NCBI GenBank assembly: GCA_905250125.1
Contig: CAJNOL010000642.1
Location: 51,893-115,892, forward strand
Direction: 5' to 3'
Source: Rotaria sordida
Lineage: Eukaryota; Rotifera; Eurotatoria; Philodinida; Philodinidae
Length of the DNA stretch: 64,000 nt
The translations under genes were made by a program, and so were the position numbers. The notes under the pieces were generated by a model. That model searched no databases. It worked only from the letters and a program-made list of their open reading frames with translations, and had not been told where the DNA came from. Below are positions 35,789 through 44,898 of this stretch, piece after piece. Numbering within the stretch: position 1 is the first letter of the stretch; each line of letters opens with the position of its first letter.

Positions 35789-35980
35789 ATGATGAAAATC
35801 TTGTGGTACTTCGTATCTTTTTTTACATGTTATTATATGGGAGAATGTGCGCAACCATATTTCCCACCTCAGATTGTATTTTCTCCTGACAATGATCTAC
35901 CAATATTTGCAATTGATGAAATAAATCAACGAGCTTATGTAGGGTGTGGGTGTGGGTGTGAGCATCAGTGTGGATGTTGA
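35789..35980 (+). pseudogene. first exon of a secreted protein, truncated at a GT-rich tract
   Basis: The frame starts with a good signal peptide (MMKILWYFVSFFTCYYMGECA) followed by a well-composed mature start (QPYFPPQIVFSPDNDLP then FAIDEINQRAYV). At 35941 the frame enters TGTGGG-type repeat and becomes a Cys/Gly artefact (GCGCGCEHQCGC). A GT at the repeat border could be a splice donor, but no following exon is seen within 2 kb. So this looks like the 5' end of a secreted-protein gene broken at the repeat. From memory the QPYFPPQI...AIDE start resembles bdelloid secreted-protein families, but I cannot name one. Confidence 0.45.
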
Positions 35981-36036
35981 TCGAGAGATGATTAACACTC
36001 TCACGCATCCACAGGCTAGACCACAACCACAGTCAC
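35941..36036. repeat. GT-rich, telomere-like tract
   Basis: 35944-35961 reads TGTGGG, TGTGGG, TGTGAG. After a short gap, CA-rich sequence on the same strand follows (ACCACAACCACAGTCACACC near 36019-36038). The hexamer matches the telomere repeat I recall being reported for bdelloids, but only two exact units are present. Confidence 0.5.
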
Positions 36037-37140
36037 ACCAACTTTTCACACAAAAAAGAACTGACAACTTTCCATCACCATCGTTTATAGATAACTATAC
36101 AGTTCATTGAATTAGATTTTACAGTCAAAGGCAGCTAATATGGTGAATATTACTATTTCAGAGCAAATAATAGTTAATTACTTAGGTATGAGATGCCGAC
36201 CTGAAATTCAGTATCTCGTCGAGACCATACACTGATCTCTTCTATTGTGCTATAAACAGTTTTGGTCATACGTACTTTGTTCGTTTATTTTACCAGAGAA
36301 GATAATTCTGTTATGAAGCTTAAGTAAAAATTCTTCGATATAATTAGCATTGAGCTGCAATGAGAAACAAGGCCACTTATATAAATTTGATTGATGGTGA
36401 AATTTTTGTCAATAATATAAACAATCCCACACACTTCAAACAATCTTTCACATGCAGTGATGTCATTATACTAACAAAATGATGAATAAATTGAAACATT
36501 ACTTTTGCCAATAAAGCAACGAACGTAAACGCCGAGAAAAATTTCCTTAATCACGAAGATTCGTTTTCTTCCAGCAGTGTGCTTACACTTAAAAAGGTCG
36601 CTAAACAAATAAAGCAAAATCACAAAACGGTGTTTCTATTTCATGAGACAGTATGAGATTGTGTAACTATTGGAAAGGACTGCACATAGCAACAGTAAAA
36701 CAGTCAAGGTAAAGATCACGAGAAGCTTGATTACAGACAAGAGAAAAAATTAATATTTGTACAAAAAAATTCAGTTGATACAGAGAATCATCCGATAGAG
36801 AATTAGATTCTCTAGAAAACAGTCGGCTGTGCTTCTCGAATAGATTTCTCAAATCAACATCAAACTCACAAGATTAACACCTACTAAGTCGTACAAGTCA
36901 GATCTCATGTTTTTCCACATATGCAAAACGGTTTATGTGAATATGTGTTTAGCAAGACGGGCGCCAAAAGTAAAGCATTGTACATGAAAAGATGAAGAAC
37001 TTTTTGTTCCATATGCGAACGATCTTGTCGTGCTTATCAGTGCTTTTGTTTACGAGGACAAACGTCCGTACTACCACACGATGGAATCTGCGATTGAATT
37101 ACGAGAAACAACATTCTCACAAGTCTAATTTTCCCTTGAG
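36037..37140. other. intergenic
   Basis: No recognised gene. Less AT-biased than most of the window, but the open frames are short and unconvincing. Confidence 0.35.
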
Positions 37141-37385
37141 TGTGGATATGGGTATATGTGTATGCGTGAGTGTAGGCGCGAATGAGGAGTCGGTGTGGGT
37201 GTGCGAGAGGATTCTGGAGATGTACCCATACACACTAGCACCCATATCCAAACTAACGTCCAGATCCATACCTATACCTTCATACCCACACCCGCACCCT
37301 ATACAATAGTTAATATTGTGGATGTGAGCGTGGGGTCTGAACGTTGGCGTGAATCTTTTATTGTCTCACGCCCACCCACACCTCT
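37141..37385. repeat. second GT/CA-rich domain
   Basis: GT-rich sequence on the plus strand (37140-37203, including GGTGTGGGTGTGCG) switches to CA-rich (37221-37310, with CATACCCACACCCGCACCC), back to GT-rich (37318-37340), then CA-rich again (37367-37383). This gives an imperfect inverted arrangement of degenerate GGGTGT-type units. The overlapping open frames are artefacts. Confidence 0.5.
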
Positions 37386-38418
37386 TCTATTTTATGTTTA
37401 TAATTCAACATATATACACCAGATATTTCCATCACTGCTGGAAATCTGCCGCTGCCGCAAAGGTTCTAGAGGAAATTCTTTAAAAATCTCTATCGTCACT
37501 GTGCCAAATTAGCATAGTTAGATTGAATTCATCTGATTCACCATGATTCTGACCGTTGGGATTTGTAGATACTCAAATCGGATATAAATCTATGTAACTT
37601 TACAATTTTCCTGAAAAAGAAAATGGTACTGCCGCGATAGTAATTTTGAAACATTTCCTGCGCCACCACAGACATCTCTGATACATACGTATATAACATA
37701 AGTTTTATTTTGAACATGAAGAAGACACAGAATAATACGAGTGATGAAAAATTCTGACTCTCAAAGTTTTTATTGAAAATATTGAAAATTTGAGCATAAA
37801 AGCTCTAAAATCAATATAATACTATTTTTGACCGCACATCATAAAGACAATTTCAGAATTCGTCATATATGAATATATGTTATAAAAAGAATTTTTCATA
37901 CAAAGTACTCAATTATCATTTGAAATTGAAAATAAAGTTTTTAAGAAAAGTATGAAAAAAACGACAGTGAATATAGTTAGAACAGTGCAACGATTGAAAA
38001 ACTTGACAAAATTTCTGTAGGACAAGCAATAACACTATTCGTATAACCTGAACTCAATTAGACAAGTATAGCATATTGAAAATTAGTTTTACTTTCTAAA
38101 TATAAAAATCAAGTTTTATATTACGGAAAAGCTGGTTTTGTAAATCAAGTCATTGTTATATGCCAAATCATTTCGGTACTTTACTTAGAGCACATTAATA
38201 TCTAGATACGCCTATATGTATATCTCTATCTTATCAGCCTAGAGTCAAATGAGTCAAGTCTCAATGAATGTTACCTGTCCTTATAGAAAAAGAATATCTT
38301 TAACGGCATTCCAATAATCATAATATTTTGCAATGTTTAGTCTAACAATTAATTTTCTCATTCGAAATTAAAGATATAACAAAAAGTTAAAGTTTTAATT
38401 TGTTTTTTAATTTTCAAA
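37386..38418. other. intergenic
   Basis: AT-rich, nothing recognised. It is the 3' flank of the WDR90 pseudogene. Confidence 0.35.
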
Positions 38419-39062
38419 TTAATTCCATACAAATAAACGACAACTATCATCTACATTAATACATAGAAAAAACAAATCATCCAATTTAAGAGTACATTCC
38501 AAAGAAATTTTATCAATAAAATCCTGAAATATTTCCTGAGTATAATCTTTTAATTGTACTAAACGATCTTTTTTTACTAATTACTATCAAACGATTTTCA
38601 TTTTCATCATTGTTAATATTTGATATATCAAAACATGAACACCATTGACTTAATGATACGGTACGAATAATTTGTTTTGTATCAAGATTATTTATTTGCA
38701 TAGATTTTTCTATTCCATAACCAATATACATGAATAAATTATGATCAATAAAACAAGCTAAATTTGGTGGATATGATTGCCAATTATTATTATTATTATT
38801 ATTATGTATAGTTATTCCATCTGGTGCAAATGATGATGCTGAAAATGTTAACCAATCAATTAATTGGCATATATCAAATTGTTGATTTGATTTCCATAAA
38901 CTAACACGTCGATCATAAGTTGTTATTAATCACATATAAAAATTATTTTTCTAATAATTGTTTTAAATCAATTATACAAGTTGGTGCATTACCACGATGT
39001 TCATTTAATACACGTAAAACAATACCTTGAACAAGATTCGATATTGCAACAGAACCATCGGA

Positions 39063-39482
39063 TCAAGGGGGAAAAGGCGATACTCCATCTACTCCAAAGT
39101 AAATTTTGGAGTACAGCAGAGTACGCTTGGAGTAGAGTGAAGTATCACGGGAGTAGAGTGGAGTACGCTTGGAGTGCTGATGGAGTAGAGTGGAGTATCA
39201 CTGGAGTACGACTGGAGTAGAGTGGAGTATCACTGGAGTATGACTGGAGTAAAGTGGAGTATCACTGGAGTACGACTGGAGTAAAGTGAAGTATCACTGG
39301 AGTATAGTGGAGTATCACTGGAGTAGAATGGTATAGCGTGCAAGGAAGAAAAGCGACACTTCATCTACTCCCATACTTCATGAACGTACGAGGGGAGTGC
39401 AAGATATACTCTGTAGATGCTCTAAGGTCCTCAAAGCCTATATTTTAGAGGTAGCTTTAGGTCCTCAATTACTACATTGTGG
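39063..39482. repeat. 32-bp minisatellite (GGAGTA-rich)
   Basis: Degenerate tandem copies of a unit like GGAGTATCACTGGAGTACGA plus CTGGAGTAGAGT fill about 39095-39330, flanked by related CATCTACTCC motifs at 39087 and 39362. Two AGGTCCTCAA motifs lie at 39426-39470. It interrupts the WDR90 pseudogene and ends at the assembly gap. Confidence 0.8.
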
Positions 39483-39492
39483 NNNNNNNNNN
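39483..39492. other. assembly gap (10 N)
   Basis: Ten N bases directly after the minisatellite. The true size of the repeat and the local join are uncertain. Confidence 0.99.
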
Positions 39493-40502
39493 AAGAAAAC
39501 AAATTTCCTTATAAAACAAACTATTTGGTGGAACATTAATGGCAGTAATAGATGGTGTATGTGGATGTAATTTAAGTACTATTTGACCATGAAGAAGATT
39601 AAAAATATGTAATGTACCATCAGAAATAATCTATCCAAAAAAAAATAATAATAAAATATCTCCACAGTATCTTAATGAAATGATTTAATTTCTTTTGTGC
39701 CTGATGACAGAAAATAGTTGCAAGTTTTTATTCAAAAATGATCTATCTATTGAACATAATTGAAATCTAGAACTATCTACTTCAATCGAAAAGTTTTTTC
39801 TGCTGACTGTTACGGTACAAATGTTTTCCTATGTTCATCAAGAAATGAAGAAAAAGTCAAATTGTTCCAGAACTTCAGAGCAATGTGATGTTTGTTTTTT
39901 TTAAATATTTTGAGCTTAGCACCATTATAAGGTGATGAATACCGAGAAAAGTTAACTATGGTAGTCGCACAGATTTCTCAGAAATTTGCTATGTAAGAAA
40001 ATGCAAGAGAATTCTGTGACGCTTTGAAGAAGCCAGATGACTTACGAGGGAGTTATCTCAACTGACACTTGCCGTTTGAACCTAGATTGGATTCACAGGC
40101 AGGTTTCAATGAAATTATCAAAAGTCTGAAATGGTTTATTCTCATGGGCTTTTGTCGTTGAATTATGATCGCTTCACTGGATTTTCGAGTCATTTGTAGG
40201 TAGTTCTCGAAAAACCAAATCACGAAGTTTTGATCTAAAATATTGTCTATAGGTAGATCTAATAATTCTTAGAATATCCTGAAAGTTTCAGCCGAAAAGA
40301 ATGTTCCTTCGTCAAGATATTGGCTTTTCAGAAGATGCCTAAATGGGTCGAGCATCTAATACATTTATCATAACTTACGACCAAAGGCCTATGAAAACGA
40401 ACTACTCAAAACATTTGCTAGTCTTACTAAGGTCTACCTGTAGGTACAATATGAGTTCAAACGGTGGGCATCATTTGTGGTAGTTTCCTTATTAGTAGTG
40501 CG

Positions 40503-40733
40503 CAGTTATCGTTACCAGGTAACAGGGTAATGGAAAATTTATGGATTTGATTCTTTCGGCAAAGAATGACTGTTAAAGGAAAATCCCGATCTCTTATAAC
40601 ATTTTATAGAAAACTTTCTATATCGAGGAAAATTTATAAGAGATCTTGATTTTCATTCAACAACCATTTCTTGACAAAAGAATCAAATTCACGACTTTTT
40701 CGTCACCGTTATTTCATAATGTAACAGTAACTT
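40503..40733. mobile_element. MITE-like element, copy 2 (family also at 15)
   Basis: Arms of about 100 bp are inverted: AGTTATCGTTAC at 40504 pairs with GTAACAGTAACTT at 40721-40733. ATTTGATTCTTT, GAAAATC and GATCTCTTATA (40588-40598) recur inverted, the last as TATAAGAGATC (40635-40645). It sits in a 1.4-kb intron of the WDR90 pseudogene. The same end and ATTTGATTCTTTC block occur at 15-217. Confidence 0.7.
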
Positions 40734-41930
40734 CCCTTCCATGTATAAACTCGCAAAAAGTCAAAAATTACTAATAAATTAGTTTTAAGATTGAGGAAAA
40801 TTAAAGAACATGACAATTTGAATTACAGAAGCCTAAAATCTGTCGTTTATCTTTTCCAGAAAGTGTCAAATTTTCTCTTTTCACTAAATAATATAAGTTT
40901 TAATCAATATTATTAAACTTTTTGATCATGAATAAAAACTTGCAATTCTTCTCTACCATACGGTCGAAATACAGTAAAGAGTTTTTATTCTGTCCTAGAT
41001 TACTTCTAAAATATTCGGTCTATAACAAATTAACTTACTAATCCATTAGCATCAAAACGAAGAATTTCATTTCGATCTTCTAATTGATAAATTCTTATTG
41101 TATCATCAACACTACTGGTAACTATATAGGTATCTTCAATAGGTATGACACCCATTATACGATCTGTATGTGAAACAACAAGACGAATTTTTGTTCGTTG
41201 TGTTGTCCAACAAATATACCATAATGATCTACATGATGTACCAACAATATCTATACTAAATGTATTATCAAATGATCCACTAATAATTTCATCATCAAGT
41301 TGAAATTCATCTTGTAGTGTTAAGCTATAATTTCTATGAAAACAAAATTTTTTTTTGTCTTGTCAAATTATTTTTTAAGATAATGCTTACGGATCATTAG
41401 TATTTGTTTGTCCTAAGTTAACTTCAAGATTTTCAATATTCCATAATCTTAAACGACCAATCGATAAACCAGTTAATAATTTATATTTACTTGTTGTCAT
41501 ATAACATATTTCATTTGAATCAGCTTTCTAATGAAGAAGGCATAAATTTCTACGCGTATTCCAACATGTGACAAAACTAGAATTAGTTGAACAAAGAACA
41601 AGATGAGAATTTGATATTAAATAAACACATAAAGTTATTTCACATGAATTTTTTGTATGTTCACTAATTGATAATGGGATTTGTCCATTAACAACTTATA
41701 ATTGTATATTTGTATAATTTGTTTGTTCAATAATTGTACAAAAACGAATACAATCATTTGAACAATCAAGACAAAATTCATTTGTACGCATCGGATTCCA
41801 AGCAAGACAATTCATATAAATTGATGAAGATTCATCTTGCTAATTAAGTAAATTCGTATAATCATGTGTCGACCATAACGAAAGCAATGGTTTTCGATAA
41901 TCACCCATAGTAATGAGAAAACGATCGTCT

Positions 41931-42590
41931 CTATAAAATAATAATGACAAAAGTTATCTATGATATACTTTAACAATGAAACTCATTGAACTGATCATCT
42001 CAATATCTATAGATTTTTATTGTTTTGAAATGCGATTCAAAGAGTGGCTATCAGAACTTTTGTTTTTGGACTTATTAAATCTTTAAAGTTTCGGGATATT
42101 TTTTTTCAATAGCATGTACCATGGAAGTATGATGTCTTCAAAATATTATTGTATAACATATGCTGTCATACAAACTTCTTGAGGCCACTCTGTCTCAAAA
42201 ACTGATCTCAGCTCAGGTACGTTCAAATAGCATGAAATTTTCAGAATATGTTGGAAGTGTAGTAGAGTAGCTATGATAAAATTTTTAGCCTCAGATCATG
42301 ACGTTTGAGCGAGACAATCATCAAACAAGGGTTAAAAATAGCTTATTTTGTGTCCAAAATTTCTTGGTGAAGGTTCGTGCTATATGTTTAATTTTGTGAA
42401 ACACGATTTAAAAGAAGTGTTGAAGTATATAGAGTGGAATTTTGCATTCCTTCCCCCCCCCTCCCCTCCTCCCCACAGATCGTGACAGACAGGCTCCAGA
42501 GACTATCACAGATCGTGACACACGTTTCCAATCCATGATTAGCAACCATATTCAATAACATCTCACTAGAATAGATAAACTTCTTCGTTA
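41931..42590. other. intergenic with C-rich tract
   Basis: No gene recognised. A polypyrimidine tract of C-runs lies at 42449-42475 (its minus strand has G-runs), followed by two copies of CAGATCGTGACA near 42475-42520. Confidence 0.45.
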
Positions 42591-42730
42591 TTGTAGTCCT
42601 ACAGGATTAAATAAAAATGACGAAAAAATGAATTCGAAGACAGGTCGAATAAAACAATGTTCCGGTGATTAGTAACAACAGCTACATCGTGTTTCACATT
42701 TTAATCCCGCAGGGATTGAGCTAACAACTT
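42591..42730. repeat. 140-bp interspersed repeat, copy A (copy B at 63231)
   Basis: Collinear with 63231-63370 along its whole length. Shared blocks include TAGTYCT, AGGATTAA, ATCGTGTTTCAYATTTTAAT, CCC-AGGGATTG and AACTTTTTT. The two ends carry a short inverted motif (AGGATTAA and TTAATCCC). A non-coding, MITE- or SINE-like family. Confidence 0.7.
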
Positions 42731-42889
42731 TTTTTGAAGCTATTTTAATTAAATTGAATAATATTAATTAAAATATTAAACGATGACTCACATCCTAAAT
42801 AAATGTGGTACAGTAAAGTGTAAACAAAAAGACGTGTTAGATCAAAGAGAAAAAAGAGGATATAGACAAAAATATTAGAATACATTCAT

Positions 42890-43795
42890 AGGAAGGGAGC
42901 AGAAATATGTCAAAATCTCTTTGAATACGCTCAAAAATTGAAGTAACCGATAAATGTGAAAAAACACAGTTGTTCAACTGTTTTCTACACAAGTTGTTCA
43001 ACCTAACATACAAATATATATGGATGAAAAGCAACTTGAATGTGTGAAAAGATTCAAATATTTAGGATTCGAATGGACAGGCAAACTTTCTCTCGAATGA
43101 CAACTGAAGTATTGAGACTATATTTCTTCGCATATAGTTTTCCCTTTCTTTGCCCTGCTACCTTCTGTCCAACAAACGGTATTACAACGCAAGTTTATAG
43201 TAGACTTAAGAATAGTACACATAGAAGTCCATTTATTCCAGTTCATGAAATTCCATCAGTATTAAAAGAACATTTATTGGAATCATATGTTACAACCTAT
43301 TTACATAAGTGTTTGAATCGTGCATTCAGTGCAGATTTAGAGGTTTCTTTTTTCTATAACGATTCATTTTAACTGAGCTTTTCTCATAAGCAAAGGTAAA
43401 CAACAACAAATAGATATATGCCAACAAAGTTTGAATATAGAACATTTCTTCAGATTAGCAAGTATGAGAAAAATGGTGGAAAGACACGAGTCACTCTTAA
43501 TTCAATGGATCCACTTTATAAAGAACCACTCAGAGAAAGATGAAACCTGATTCCCTTCCTTTCTTTTAGCTTTGTTCCCTATTTTTCTCTTTTTTTTTGT
43601 TTTTCTTTTACATTTTTGTTTATTGTGCATCCTTTGCATTCTTTCTACCTGTTCCTTTGTTACCATGTTATCTTTGAGGTATCCATTTGTGTCGTGTTTC
43701 TTTCTCCTTAATGTTTGTTATATCCTTGCCTCCTCGTATCACGTTATCCCATTATAAGCGTCTACAGACGTAATAAATCAGGCATACTCAAAAAA
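42890..43795 (+). pseudogene. non-LTR retrotransposon (LINE) 3' fragment
   Basis: Contains the C-terminal tail of a reverse-transcriptase polyprotein in broken frames. FKYLGFEWTGKLSLE (about 43040-43093) is the end of the RT domain. LRLYFFAYSFPFL (43109 on) and HRSPFIPVHEIPSVLKEHLL (43221 on) are the downstream region common in such elements. LNIEHFFRLASMRKMVERHE (about 43427-43489) is the terminal segment. In-frame stops and at least two shifts are present. A CT-rich 3' UTR and an A-run at 43792 after GGCATACTC suggest the original 3' end. 5' truncation is typical of LINE insertion. No active element. Confidence 0.7.
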
Positions 43796-44244
43796 AAAAA
43801 CTAGAATAAAGACAAGCATACACATACACACAACAAAATGACGAGAAAAAAATATATATAGTAAACAACGATGAATGTTGTTAGAGTACTCTCTAATACA
43901 TACAATACAATGTTACTAAAAGTAATTCTTTCTTCTTCTTTTGTTTTGGTCTCTTTTTGTCAGATATATTTATTGGTATATTAGAAATAAAAATAAAATA
44001 AGTAAAATAAAAATAAGATAAGTAAAATTAAAATAAGATAAATAAAATAAAAAGAAAAGAATAATATTGGATAAATTTTTAATTTTAATGATGATCTAAA
44101 ACTATAGGTACCTAATCTATCGATGTGCACAAACACTCGTTTGGGGAAATTTTCGAAAGAATATTATGTTTGGAGAAAGTTTTTTGTAAATTATTGTTTA
44201 GGAATGTTTGTTTGAAGCTGCGAAGTCTATGGAAATTCGTCGAG
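43796..44244. other. intergenic with AAAATAAG repeats
   Basis: A degenerate AAATAAAATAAGT repeat lies at 43985-44055. It is the 3' flank of the lipocalin gene. Confidence 0.5.
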
Positions 44245-44898
44245 TTATTTTTTCGTCCAGGGAAAATATCCATCTTTATGGCCGTTGCTGCACCTATCTG
44301 GAAAGCATAGTTTTTCACCAAATATATTTTGTTCAAATTTTGTTAGATCAATACATAAGCTATTTTTAATATAATTATCAAGTTCAGTTAAATATTTTTT
44401 TGCTAGGGTTGTTGTTCGACTGAATACTTCTACTACTTCTTCTGTACATGGATCATATCGTGTAGCACCTTTTGTTAAACATGTATACATTAATGCATAA
44501 TGAGTATAATCGGTTTTTGATATAAAATAAGGCCAATTAACTTTTGTATTCTTATTGATATCGTCTGTTTCAACAATCATTTTTGCACCATCATATGCAA
44601 AAATTGACCATGGACCAAATGAAAAACATTCCTTTCCATTAGGTAATCGTGCTCTACCGAAAGCAAGAACATGTCGATTAATACAATTGTCTAATGCAAA
44701 AAATTGAGAATAATCAACCCATGAATCAGATGGATTATGATTTTTTTCACTTGTGTAATATTTTATTTGGTGCCATTGACCAAGAAATTTTTCTAGACAA
44801 AAACCTGGTTGAGCAGTTATTTGTGATAATGAAGGTCTTTTACATCCTATTGAATTATTAATTAATAAAAACAATCCTATCATCAAAAACCAATACAT
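44245..44898 (-). CDS. lipocalin (apolipoprotein D-like), secreted
   Basis: Single exon, 217 aa. A signal peptide covers residues 1-18 (MYWFLMIGLFLLINNSIG), then Cys19. The first structurally conserved lipocalin region is FLGQWHQIKYY, with the invariant GxW at Gly40-Trp42. The second region is the segment YTHYALMYTC, and the third shows Arg in VEVFSRTTTL, the residue that packs against the Trp in lipocalins. Several Cys (19, 34, in KECFSF, YTC, DPCTEE, LCIDL, KLCFPDRC) suggest disulphides. Lipocalins carry small hydrophobic ligands in extracellular fluid; the ligand here is unknown. The length is slightly above the family norm because of a C-terminal extension ending in GYFPWTKK. Confidence 0.85.
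   Translation of the reverse strand: MYWFLMIGLFLLINNSIGCKRPSLSQITAQPGFCLEKFLGQWHQIKYYTSEKNHNPSDSWVDYSQFFALDNCINRHVLAFGRARLPNGKECFSFGPWSIFAYDGAKMIVETDDINKNTKVNWPYFISKTDYTHYALMYTCLTKGATRYDPCTEEVVEVFSRTTTLAKKYLTELDNYIKNSLCIDLTKFEQNIFGEKLCFPDRCSNGHKDGYFPWTKK

Larger units (their letters stand above)
38419..41930 (-). pseudogene. WDR90: WDR90/POC16-like WD40 protein, C-terminal part, decayed
   Basis: Exon-like blocks in gene order: 41391-41930, 41039-41333, about 39493-39630 and 38419-39062. The first two introns keep GT-AG and phase. Recognisable segments include LLTGLSIGRLRLWNIE, FSIDIVGTSCRSLWYICWTT, SSVDDTIRIYQLED, DGTLHIFNLLHGQIVLKL, TYDRRVSLWK, ICQLIDWLTFSA and a C-terminal SCRLFVWN. The layout matches the WDR90 (POC16) C-terminal WD40 array, a centriole/cilium protein. 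Disabling changes: TAG at 41840-41842, TAA at 41696-41698, TAG at 41528-41530, TGA at 38930-38932, a frame change in a T-run at 38569-38575, and a minisatellite plus N gap splitting a WD repeat. Several stops sit where Trp is expected (TGG to TAG or TGA). The 5' half of the gene is absent. Confidence 0.8.

Noticed and set aside
37041-37512. Two overlapping 105-aa open frames
   Set aside because: They are produced by GT/CA-rich repeat sequence.
38419-41930. Stop-codon reassignment suggested by in-frame TAG/TAA/TGA in WD40 exons
   Set aside because: Intact neighbouring genes end in TAA or TGA, and the same exons also carry frame changes. A pseudogene explains all of it.
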